Assembly (NCBI RefSeq): GCF_014323605.1
Contig: NZ_SCMB01000001.1
Location: 434,001 to 498,000 of the forward strand
Reading direction: 5' to 3'
Source: Lactobacillus kimbladii
GTDB lineage: Bacteria > Bacillota > Bacilli > Lactobacillales > Lactobacillaceae
DNA: 64,000 bases
Every line of letters starts with the position of its first letter. Positions within the stretch are counted from its first letter, which is position 1. A program made the position numbers and the translations under genes. The notes below the pieces were generated by a model that did no database searches, was not told the DNA's origin, and saw only the letters and a list, made by a program, of their open reading frames with translations. Positions 55,030 through 62,818 of the stretch are shown in pieces.

Positions 55030-56151
55030 CTATCTTGGCAAACGTTCATTTCTCGATAAAAAGCTTTTAAATGGTTGATGGGGCTCAGTTTGATACCAAT
55101 AAGCTACTGTTGCAATATCATCTGAACGTTCGAACAGGCCAATATCATCATTACCTATATCTTGAAAAGTAACTTTTAGATTTTTAGTAAAAGCTATTGG
55201 ATCCGGTAAATGCCATCGGTACAACCCATGTTCTGGTAAGCCATCATTCCCACAAGCATGAACAGAATTAGGGTCTGATTTTCCTGCGCTAAACATATCC
55301 CGCGAATGGTCTTGAGTTTCGTGAAACGGATAACCTTGATAGGCAGTTGAAAAAGTATAAGTTTCTGGCAAATGTCCATATTCCTGTTTTTGAAAAGCCC
55401 AAGCTCCACCAAAATAATCTTCTGCCCCAGTTGAAGTTACAGTAGGATATTGATTATCTTCATCAATATAAAATTTAAATTCACCTTCACCCCACCAATA
55501 TCTTTGTAAAGCGCAAAGAGCCATATATGTGCCCACATAATAGCCTTTGCCCTTTACTCCATCAAGTAAAGTATAATCCTGTCCCATTTTTACTGGATTT
55601 TCGCGGTTCCAAAGCGCATGAAAATACAATAAATCTTCAGTTTTGGTTTTTTTAACATAATTTATAGTATAAAAAAAGTGTTTAATAAATCCAGGGTGTT
55701 CGTTTGTAATAGTTATTTTTGCATGTTTGTTAAAGGGCATTTTAAAGTAAGAATTCATGCCACCAAAGGGATTTACAACAATTGGTATAGAATTAACTAT
55801 ACATCGAGTTCCAAAACCATTACAGAAGAAGTCACCCAATGGGACTTCCACAGAAGGATTTTGCTCATTGTCCCAGTACATTCTCAGCACTAAATCCCTC
55901 AAAACAAAGCTTCCCTTAGTTGTCTTGTCTGTAACTGTAAACCACATATGGCGAATTTCTCCTGGCCCAATAATGTCAGCTAATGTTACTGTTTCTCCCT
56001 GTTCAAGCGAAATATCAGCACTTCCTTTTCTTTGTGGTCCCAGCTTGCCGGTTGCCATTGCTGCCTTCCCAGGAGCCCCTGTCTTATTTTCGGCAGAAAT
56101 AGTCCTGCTTTGTTCGTTTTTAAAATGTAATACATCATCTAAAGAGCTCAT
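55030..56151 (-). CDS. GH172 (DUF2961) glycoside hydrolase
   Basis: A 373-residue member of DUF2961, now GH172. Described members act on difructose dianhydrides (alpha-D-fructofuranosidase) or alpha-D-arabinofuranosides and form oligomers. The signature region WWGEGEFKFYID ... TVTSTGAEDYFGGAWAF (about residues 217-255) holds the conserved acidic residues; PFGGMNSYFKMPF near residue 130 is also typical. No signal peptide is seen, so it should act on a sugar taken up into the cell. It is the last gene of a mannose-family PTS operon, ten bases after the IIA stop, so its substrate is probably a phosphorylated or intact fructose- or arabinose-containing oligosaccharide. Confidence 0.85.
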   Translation of the reverse strand: MSSLDDVLHFKNEQSRTISAENKTGAPGKAAMATGKLGPQRKGSADISLEQGETVTLADIIGPGEIRHMWFTVTDKTTKGSFVLRDLVLRMYWDNEQNPSVEVPLGDFFCNGFGTRCIVNSIPIVVNPFGGMNSYFKMPFNKHAKITITNEHPGFIKHFFYTINYVKKTKTEDLLYFHALWNRENPVKMGQDYTLLDGVKGKGYYVGTYMALCALQRYWWGEGEFKFYIDEDNQYPTVTSTGAEDYFGGAWAFQKQEYGHLPETYTFSTAYQGYPFHETQDHSRDMFSAGKSDPNSVHACGNDGLPEHGLYRWHLPDPIAFTKNLKVTFQDIGNDDIGLFERSDDIATVAYWYQTEPHQPFKSFLSRNERLPR

Positions 56152-56161
56152 TCTTTACCAC

Positions 56162-56566
56162 CTACTCATCATCATTTGAATCAGTTATATCATTTACTGA
56201 TACTTGTAATAATTGCTGTCTTGCTTGATTAATTAAATTAGTGATATTAATTGGCTGATCATTTTTAACTGCAAGAGCTAACGCTAATGCAAATGGTAAA
56301 TTAACCCCAGTGATTATATGAATCTTAGCAGATGCAAATTGACTCATCACTTGATTTACACTTCCAAAACTTAAGTCGGTAAGTATATAAAATTCGTCCG
56401 AATTATTTAACATCTTGCCAACTTTTTCCTTTAATTCATTTGTTCCTTCATTGTTCATATAGGCGCAAATGGCTGCGACAATCTTTTTATCTCCTGTTAG
56501 GCCAGCAAGAGTTTCTTGATAGCCCTGTGCAAGCGTATAGTGAGTTACAATAATAATCTTTTTCAT
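56162..56566 (-). CDS. PTS mannose/fructose/sorbose family IIA component
   Basis: A 134-residue cytoplasmic IIA domain with the phosphorylated His9 in IIIVTHYTLAQGY and the later segment ILTDLSFGSVNQVM. ATG 56566 is chosen because AAGGAA lies seven bases upstream; a longer frame to 56659 overlaps IID. IIA passes phosphate from HPr to the separate IIB. Gene order on the minus strand is IIB-IIC-IID-IIA-GH172. Confidence 0.9.
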   Translation of the reverse strand: MKKIIIVTHYTLAQGYQETLAGLTGDKKIVAAICAYMNNEGTNELKEKVGKMLNNSDEFYILTDLSFGSVNQVMSQFASAKIHIITGVNLPFALALALAVKNDQPINITNLINQARQQLLQVSVNDITDSNDDE

Positions 56567-56583
56567 TATTTTTTCCTTACCTA

Positions 56584-57402
56584 TTATTTTAAGAAACCAA
56601 ATGCTGCCCCAAACATTGCTATTACAATAAATAATAAAATCACCCAGGTCATATTCCACTTTTTAGATTTTAAAAGCTTATAAGCTAGCCAAACTAATAA
56701 TGCTGGAATTAATTGTGGTAATATTTTATCCAACATTGGTTGAATTTGCATTGTAACTTTTCCAAATTGGAATTTTAGTGGCGATGTAACAGATATAACG
56801 GATCCAATCAAAGAGCCTACAACTGTGATCCCTAAAACAGAAGCAGCTTCAGTTAAGTAATTTATCTTATCACCATATTCTGTAATAACTTTAGAGCCTT
56901 GTCTATATCCAAACTCAAAACAATGCATACGTAGGAAAAAGATAATTGCTATTAAGATACCCCACAGAATAATACCGAATGGATTATTTTCTAAAGCCAT
57001 ATAAGCTGCTATTGACCCCATGATAGTTGGAATCATTGTCATTAGAAGAGAATCACCTATTCCAGCTAGTGGTCCCATAGTACCAACTTTAAAATCATTA
57101 ATAGCACTTTTAGCAGCTAAACCTTGTTTTTCTTCCATAGCAACACAAGCCCCTAGAACAATAGCAGCTAACCATGGTTGAGTATTATAATATTGAAAAT
57201 GATTGTCTAAAGCTTCGACATAATCATCATCTTTTTGATATATTTTACGCAAAATTGGGGATAGAGCATATGCAACAGACGCTCCTTGTTGAGTTTCGTA
57301 GTTAAATGTCTCAACACTCATTAACCAACGATAATTAGCTTTACGCAAATCTTTTTTTGTTACTATTGGGCCATAAATTTTTTCGTCTTTTTCTTTAGCC
57401 AT
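56584..57402 (-). CDS. PTS mannose family IID component
   Basis: A 272-residue membrane protein with the typical IID N-terminus (VTKKDLRKANYRWLMSVETFNYE) and KVGTMGPLAGIGDSLL in the middle, and hydrophobic segments in the C-terminal half. Together with IIC it forms the sugar channel. It starts one base after the IIC stop. Confidence 0.93.
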   Translation of the reverse strand: MAKEKDEKIYGPIVTKKDLRKANYRWLMSVETFNYETQQGASVAYALSPILRKIYQKDDDYVEALDNHFQYYNTQPWLAAIVLGACVAMEEKQGLAAKSAINDFKVGTMGPLAGIGDSLLMTMIPTIMGSIAAYMALENNPFGIILWGILIAIIFFLRMHCFEFGYRQGSKVITEYGDKINYLTEAASVLGITVVGSLIGSVISVTSPLKFQFGKVTMQIQPMLDKILPQLIPALLVWLAYKLLKSKKWNMTWVILLFIVIAMFGAAFGFLK

Positions 57403-57403
57403 T

Positions 57404-58189
57404 TTATTCGTCCTCTCCTATACCTGAATTTGTATTTGCAGCCATGGCTTTAGCTTGGCCTTCTTTTTCAGCTTGCTTATAGGTTGTAAATGCAGCTGCA
57501 AAACCAATTATTGCCGCACCGATAATTGGCACTTTTAGGAAAGCAGCTAGAAAGAAACCAATCAATAAGTAATTAACTAGTTTACCTGTAGGCATATAAT
57601 TTAATAGCATTGCAATACCTACGGCAGGTAACATTTCACCTGCTATAGTTAGTCCTGTCATGAACCATTTTGGCATAACTTGTAAAATAAAGTTCACAGC
57701 TGACTGACCTAAAGTGACGGCAATAAAAACTGGAATTGCTGCTGAAAGGCCAAAGAATAATGGACCTAACCAGGTAACTGCACTCATTTTTTTAAATTGA
57801 CGAGAATCAGCATAACTTTTTGCTTTTTTAGCTACAAATCCGTTTAAAATTTTAACAATAACATCTAATTGAACTCCCAGCATTCCAACAGGTAAGCCTA
57901 TTGCTAAACCTGCGCTCTTACCCATTGAAACTCCAAAAGCAGTAGCAATGATCGCTGTTGTACCATAGTCTGGTACTGACGAACCACCAAAGCCAGCGAC
58001 ACCTAATGACATTAGCTGAACTGTACCACCTACTAATAATCCGGTTTGTATATCTCCCATTATTATTCCGGTAAAAAGCCCCCAAAAAACGGGATAATTA
58101 ACGAATAGCATCGGAATACCATAGTAATCAACGTGCTTTATAAAAGCTAAAAGCGTTAACAGAATAATTTGTAATATTGAAAAATGCAT
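57404..58189 (-). CDS. PTS mannose family IIC component
   Basis: A 261-residue membrane protein with about seven hydrophobic segments and the conserved GLFTGIIMGDIQTGLLVGGT near residue 36, typical of IIC of the mannose/sorbose family. Levan/fructose, sorbose or N-acetylgalactosamine relatives exist, so the exact sugar cannot be read off. It follows IIB by one base. Confidence 0.93.
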   Translation of the reverse strand: MHFSILQIILLTLLAFIKHVDYYGIPMLFVNYPVFWGLFTGIIMGDIQTGLLVGGTVQLMSLGVAGFGGSSVPDYGTTAIIATAFGVSMGKSAGLAIGLPVGMLGVQLDVIVKILNGFVAKKAKSYADSRQFKKMSAVTWLGPLFFGLSAAIPVFIAVTLGQSAVNFILQVMPKWFMTGLTIAGEMLPAVGIAMLLNYMPTGKLVNYLLIGFFLAAFLKVPIIGAAIIGFAAAFTTYKQAEKEGQAKAMAANTNSGIGEDE

Positions 58190-58190
58190 T

Positions 58191-58685
58191 TTAACTATTA
58201 GCCTTACTTTCTAAAAATTCCTTAGTAACTTCTATTTCTTTATCAGCCGGGACATATTGAGAAAATAACTTGACACCTTTATCAATTAATGACTCATATA
58301 CTGTTATTTCATGACTATCAGCAAAAGCTCGCTTAGAAATTTCTATACCATTATCACGAGCTGTAGTACCGCCAATATTCAATTTTTTAATTGGAACACC
58401 GATTTTTACCAAATCCAAAAAAGTTTGTGGTTCTTTAGCCAGAACAAGTAACTTTTCCGCATCATACTTACCATTTTTAAAATTAGTTAAGGCCTTTTCT
58501 TCTGTAATAATGGAAATTGCATTTCCAGCTGGTCGTGCCATTTTCATAGTAGCTTTACTTATTGAATTATTTGCTGTTTCATCATCTATTACCATTACCC
58601 TGTTGGATCCGGATTGTGGAGCCCATTGAGTAACAATTATTCCATGAAGTAGTCTATTATCTATTCTTGCTAAAACAATACTCAT
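58191..58685 (-). CDS. PTS mannose/fructose/sorbose family IIB component
   Basis: A 164-residue cytoplasmic IIB with the phosphorylated His14 in ARIDNRLLHGIIVTQWAP, the standard signature. It is the first gene of the PTS operon, with AAGGAA upstream of ATG 58685 and a sigma-54 promoter about 60-80 bases upstream. Confidence 0.94.
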   Translation of the reverse strand: MSIVLARIDNRLLHGIIVTQWAPQSGSNRVMVIDDETANNSISKATMKMARPAGNAISIITEEKALTNFKNGKYDAEKLLVLAKEPQTFLDLVKIGVPIKKLNIGGTTARDNGIEISKRAFADSHEITVYESLIDKGVKLFSQYVPADKEIEVTKEFLESKANS

Positions 58686-58747
58686 TTTATTTTCCTTTCA
58701 AATGATACTAGTAACTTCTATATTTCAATCGCTTTCACTAATTTAAC

Positions 58748-58764
58748 AGCAAAAAGTGTGCCAA
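58748..58764 (-). promoter_or_regulatory. Sigma-54 (-24/-12) promoter of the PTS-GH172 operon
   Basis: On the minus strand TTGGCACACTTTTTGCT fits the sigma-54 consensus TTGGCACnnnnnTTGCW perfectly. It lies about 60 bases before the IIB start and next to a LevR-type sigma-54 activator gene. RpoN must be encoded elsewhere in the genome. Confidence 0.93.
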
Positions 58765-58890
58765 CCCAGTGTCAAAAAAAAACAGTTTGGTTTGATGTGA
58801 ACCCTAAAATTAGAACAAACTTGAGGGATCATATCACTTTTCCACAATCTGCTTTTTATATTATTTATTCCAGCTTAATACTATGATTTG

Positions 58891-58921
58891 GACACTATAA
58901 CCAGGAATTATAAATAGTGTC
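58891..58921 (-). promoter_or_regulatory. Candidate LevR upstream activating sequence
   Basis: The inverted repeat GACACTAT-N15-ATAGTGTC lies about 130-160 bases upstream of the -24 element, the normal place for an enhancer of a sigma-54 activator, and directly after the activator gene's stop codon. Confidence 0.7.
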
Positions 58922-58927
58922 TGATTA

Positions 58928-61645
58928 TTATCTATCATAATTAAAAACTAACTCATATATATATTTTAGCTCCGTCTTAGGAATTCTAATATTATAGATT
59001 TCTTCAAGTGGGTGTAAAGCTAATTTTATTGTCTCAATCCCTTTTTCTTTTTCCTTACTGTCTGTAAAATTTCTTGGACTGTTCTCTAAGGACTGGTTGC
59101 GAATAATTCTTTCAATCATGCAACTAATATGCACATAAAGTGCCATTGTTGTTTGGTTTGATAATCTTTTATTGAGATAATTATTCATTTTTTCAAGACA
59201 AAAACTAATGTTTCTTATAACTGCTTTAGTATCCAAAATTGTTAAGGAATTAATTACTCTTTCTATACTGAAGTTCTTAAGAATAGAATCATTAAATTTA
59301 TATAAATCTTGTTTACTTAGGATACCTTGCAAAGAATCTTTTAATGTAGTTAATTTAGATCCATTTACAAGTTGATCGATTGAAATATATGGGATTTTTT
59401 CATATCCAGGGTTTACAGTCCCTATAATTGTTAGAATATTATATTTTCTTTTAAGAGTATTTTCCTGGTCTTCTATCTTTAATGAGTCGTAAGAATATGC
59501 CTTCACCATTATTTTGGTTTTATTTGGTAAGCTATCTTTAATCATTGTTTTTATCTTTTCAGCAGTCCCTATTCCAGTTGTACAGCAAACAATGATAACA
59601 TTCTGCTTGATCATCTTAGGATATATAATACGATAATCATTATGAATAACTTGATTTAAATCTTTAGCCATAGCTGATAAAGGTTTTTTCTTTTTAATAT
59701 ACTCAGCAGCAAACAATGCTAATTGGGTTGATACGTTATTAAAAATAACTATAGGAAAGTTTATTTCCGTTTTTATTAATTCAGGTATCTTTTCTAAAGA
59801 ACCCATATCTGCCATTAAAATTATTCCTTTAGTGACATGTCTTACACGAATATAGTTTGCTACTTTCTGAGCTATATCTTCAGGTTTAATATCAATTGGC
59901 ATATCAAATGAATCCAGCAATGGTTCACCTATTATTTTGTTAACCGTGTCAGCAATACTGCTTGCAGTGGAATAACCATGTGCTAACAATATGCAGTGAA
60001 TTAGGTCAGAATTAGTACTTCTTTTTATACTTTCAAGATAAATAGTCAGAAACATTCTGTCGACTTCATCAGTATACAAGTTCAGGGTTTTGTTTATAGT
60101 ATCCAAGATTACTTGCACAATTTGTTTGACGTAGGTTACTTCATTTAATTTTGCAATGATTTCTCTAATCAATTGGCTCTCTTTAGAAGAAATTGCCCAA
60201 TGATTTTCCTGTCGAAAATAAAAGTAATAAGAAATAGCTACAATAATGTTGCCATTAAAGTCATTATAAAAATCATTTTTCAAATAACCTACTTCTTGGT
60301 TAAGTGTGTTTTTTATCAAATTTAAGGGTAATTCACCTATGTTTAAGTCATCTTTTTTAAAAATTAAATAATCACATAGAGAGTTAACAACATCAAAAGC
60401 TTTTGATCTAAACTGTAAAAAGTCCTCTTTTTGATATAACAAATATATTTTTTGGATCGCTTTATTAATATAATTAGTGCTATTTTTATTTTCAATAAAG
60501 TCTGTGGTTTTACTAGTAGGTTTAATATTTAAGTCTGCACTACCTTTGACTGAATTATTATTTTCAGCTAAAGTTGAAGGTAAAATATCTTGTGGTAAAT
60601 CTGCAAGTTTAATACTTATAATTTTAGAATTGATATCTTTTTCCAAAGCACTGGCAACAGACAATAAAATATCATTTTTTAATTGCCCAATATTATTTTG
60701 ATAGTTAACATTGCTCAGCGTCAAGAAAACTTGACTATTAATTTTAAAACTTTTATTAATCTTTTGAGCATGTTGAATATAAAAATAAATAATCAAAGCA
60801 CGAATCTCATTTTGAGTACGCTCTTTCAAAGGAGGCATTGAAATTTGAACTGGGATTCTTCTAATAAATGTCTCTAAGAAGCTACTCTGAATATCCTCTG
60901 TAGTTGCACAAATTAACCTCACATTTACTTTTTTCTTATTTCCTGCATCTCCTAAAGCAGAAATACTGCCATTATCTAAATATGAAAAAAGTTTTTCTTG
61001 TCCTTTGGCGTCTAATCTATGAACTTCATCTAGAAAAAGCATACCTCCATCAGCCTCATCAAAAAGCCCAAGATGATTGCTATCTGCACCAGTAAAAGCT
61101 CCCTTTACATAGCCAAATAGGGTTCCCGTCAGTAGTTCTGGATTATCTGCATATTCTGCACAATTAAAGCTGACAAATTTACCTTCTTTAGAAATGTAAT
61201 TTTCTGCTACACAATATTCGAAATACTTTCGTGCGATATAACTTTTACCTGTTCCTGTTTGTCCAGTAATAAGAATTGGTAAACTTCCCGGGTATGATGC
61301 AGCCGCTTTGATTTTTTTTATTTGGCTATAAAGTGATTTATCATGTCCAATTACATTATTAAAAACATCTTCATCTCGATACTTTTTCTGTAACTCTTTT
61401 ACACTGCCATACTCATTGTCTAACACACATCCTGATTTTTTCTCAGCAATTTTTTTAAAAATAAATACTGCTGGGCGTGTATTAATTTTTATTAATTCAT
61501 TCTCTTTAACTAACTGATTTAGATAATGACTAACTGTATTACGTTTAAGGCCGAGTTTTTCTGCCAAATCAGTTGTTGATAAATATTGATTGTTTTCCAG
61601 TTGGCTTTTTTTAATCAAAGTTAACACTTTTTGCTTTACATTCAT
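58928..61645 (-). CDS. levR: LevR-type sigma-54-dependent PTS regulator
   Basis: A 905-residue activator. An N-terminal helix-turn-helix ([20 protein letters not shown], residues about 22-41) precedes an AAA+ domain with Walker A GQTGTGKS (Lys134) and the sigma-54 contact loop GAFTGA (residues 182-187), then FLDEVHRL. PRD-type helices follow, then a mannose-type IIA domain with His556 in LLAHGYSTASS, a IIB-like CTTGIGTAEKI region near residue 690, and a C-terminal PRD. Phosphorylation by HPr and IIB tunes such regulators to sugar supply. It should activate the adjacent PTS-GH172 operon. It is transcribed in the same direction but separated by a 240-base regulatory gap. Confidence 0.94.
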   Translation of the reverse strand: MNVKQKVLTLIKKSQLENNQYLSTTDLAEKLGLKRNTVSHYLNQLVKENELIKINTRPAVFIFKKIAEKKSGCVLDNEYGSVKELQKKYRDEDVFNNVIGHDKSLYSQIKKIKAAASYPGSLPILITGQTGTGKSYIARKYFEYCVAENYISKEGKFVSFNCAEYADNPELLTGTLFGYVKGAFTGADSNHLGLFDEADGGMLFLDEVHRLDAKGQEKLFSYLDNGSISALGDAGNKKKVNVRLICATTEDIQSSFLETFIRRIPVQISMPPLKERTQNEIRALIIYFYIQHAQKINKSFKINSQVFLTLSNVNYQNNIGQLKNDILLSVASALEKDINSKIISIKLADLPQDILPSTLAENNNSVKGSADLNIKPTSKTTDFIENKNSTNYINKAIQKIYLLYQKEDFLQFRSKAFDVVNSLCDYLIFKKDDLNIGELPLNLIKNTLNQEVGYLKNDFYNDFNGNIIVAISYYFYFRQENHWAISSKESQLIREIIAKLNEVTYVKQIVQVILDTINKTLNLYTDEVDRMFLTIYLESIKRSTNSDLIHCILLAHGYSTASSIADTVNKIIGEPLLDSFDMPIDIKPEDIAQKVANYIRVRHVTKGIILMADMGSLEKIPELIKTEINFPIVIFNNVSTQLALFAAEYIKKKKPLSAMAKDLNQVIHNDYRIIYPKMIKQNVIIVCCTTGIGTAEKIKTMIKDSLPNKTKIMVKAYSYDSLKIEDQENTLKRKYNILTIIGTVNPGYEKIPYISIDQLVNGSKLTTLKDSLQGILSKQDLYKFNDSILKNFSIERVINSLTILDTKAVIRNISFCLEKMNNYLNKRLSNQTTMALYVHISCMIERIIRNQSLENSPRNFTDSKEKEKGIETIKLALHPLEEIYNIRIPKTELKYIYELVFNYDR

Positions 61646-61825
61646 TTAAATACCCCATATTTATTTACCAATTATGTTAGTTGTTTTATTAAAGCTGTTC
61701 AAGTTATGCTAATTGATGTTTAAAAATTAGTACTTACTTTTATAAGAATTAGCTATTACAAAGTTTCTTTATTATCACTTTAAAAAGACTTAATACCGTT
61801 CTTTTTTACTCGTAATGAAGTAGAA

Positions 61826-61846
61826 TATAATACTAAAGCGATTACA
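61826..61846 (+). promoter_or_regulatory. Promoter -10 and possible cre site of the esterase gene
   Basis: TATAAT (61826-61831) is followed by ACTAAAGCGATTACA, which fits the cre consensus WTGNAANCGNWNNCW except at two positions. The rest of the 61646-61820 gap is AT-rich. Confidence 0.4.
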
Positions 61847-61864
61847 AAAAAGGAGAGCTGTAAA

Positions 61865-62761
61865 ATGTCAGAACCTGACTATCGAAAATTAGTTGAAGAA
61901 ACACGAAAAGTAATTAAAAAAGGTGATGATCAGCGCGATGCTGGGTTGCCAACACAAATTCCGGAAGTAGAAAGGTTTGACAATATTTCCTATGGTAAGG
62001 ATCCCAAGTATCAGATACTCGATGTTTATTTACCAAAGAATAGAACCCATGCTAAATTACCGGTAATCGTAAATATTCACGGTGGCGGCTGGATATATGG
62101 CACCAAAGAAACCTATCAGTTTTATTGCTTGGCTCTGGCTAAAGAAGGATTTGCCGTAGTTAACGCCAATTATCGTTTAGCACCAGATGTGGTCTATCCC
62201 GGAGAACTGGATGATATCAACCGCGTGTTTCACTGGGTAGCCCAAGAGGAAAATGCGACAAAATATCAATTCGATCTAAATAACGTCTTTATTGTTGGAG
62301 ACAGTGCCGGCGGCCAAATGGGAGAACAAATTTTAGCAGCTTACACTAACAATGAATACCGCAAGTATTTTGGTTATTCAGTACCCCGTTTAACAATTAA
62401 AGCTGCCGCTTTAAATTGTGGTGCCTACTTCCTAACCGAAATCCCCTCATATACTGGGGCACCCGAAGCCTATTTCAGACCTGATATTCGTTCAAATAAG
62501 CATGAAGAATTAAACGCCGAACAATTTTTGACCCAAGCACTGCCACCGCTTTTCTTAATGACATGCACTGATGATTTCTTACGTGATAACGCCTATATGC
62601 TTTCAGGCTATCTGAAAGCCAAAAATATTTACCATGAACTTCATTTCTATGGTGATAAGAAGCATCCACGAGGTCATGTTTTTCATGTTAATCAAAAAGA
62701 TGAATTGGCCAAGAAATGTAATGAAGATGAGCTAAACTTCTTCCGTAAATACATTAATTAA
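61865..62761 (+). CDS. Alpha/beta-hydrolase, HSL-type esterase
   Basis: A 298-residue cytoplasmic esterase/lipase. HGGGW (residue about 73-77) forms the oxyanion hole, GDSAGGQ near residue 146 holds the nucleophile Ser, and the C-terminal Asp (TCTDDFLRDN) and His (HPRGHVFHV) complete the triad. The fold is of the hormone-sensitive lipase group; substrates are probably short acyl esters. AAGGAG is eight bases before ATG 61865. It is a single gene ended by a terminator. Confidence 0.9.
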   Translation: MSEPDYRKLVEETRKVIKKGDDQRDAGLPTQIPEVERFDNISYGKDPKYQILDVYLPKNRTHAKLPVIVNIHGGGWIYGTKETYQFYCLALAKEGFAVVNANYRLAPDVVYPGELDDINRVFHWVAQEENATKYQFDLNNVFIVGDSAGGQMGEQILAAYTNNEYRKYFGYSVPRLTIKAAALNCGAYFLTEIPSYTGAPEAYFRPDIRSNKHEELNAEQFLTQALPPLFLMTCTDDFLRDNAYMLSGYLKAKNIYHELHFYGDKKHPRGHVFHVNQKDELAKKCNEDELNFFRKYIN

Positions 62762-62766
62762 CAGTG

Positions 62767-62806
62767 AAAAAAAGCCGAACTAGTATTGTCTAGTCCGGTT
62801 TTTTGT
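62767..62806. terminator. Terminator between the esterase and permease genes
   Basis: The stem AAAAAGCCGAACTAG / CTAGTCCGGTTTTTT (one mismatch) lies just after the esterase stop, with T-runs on both strands. Confidence 0.87.
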
Positions 62807-62818
62807 AAATTTTTAGAG

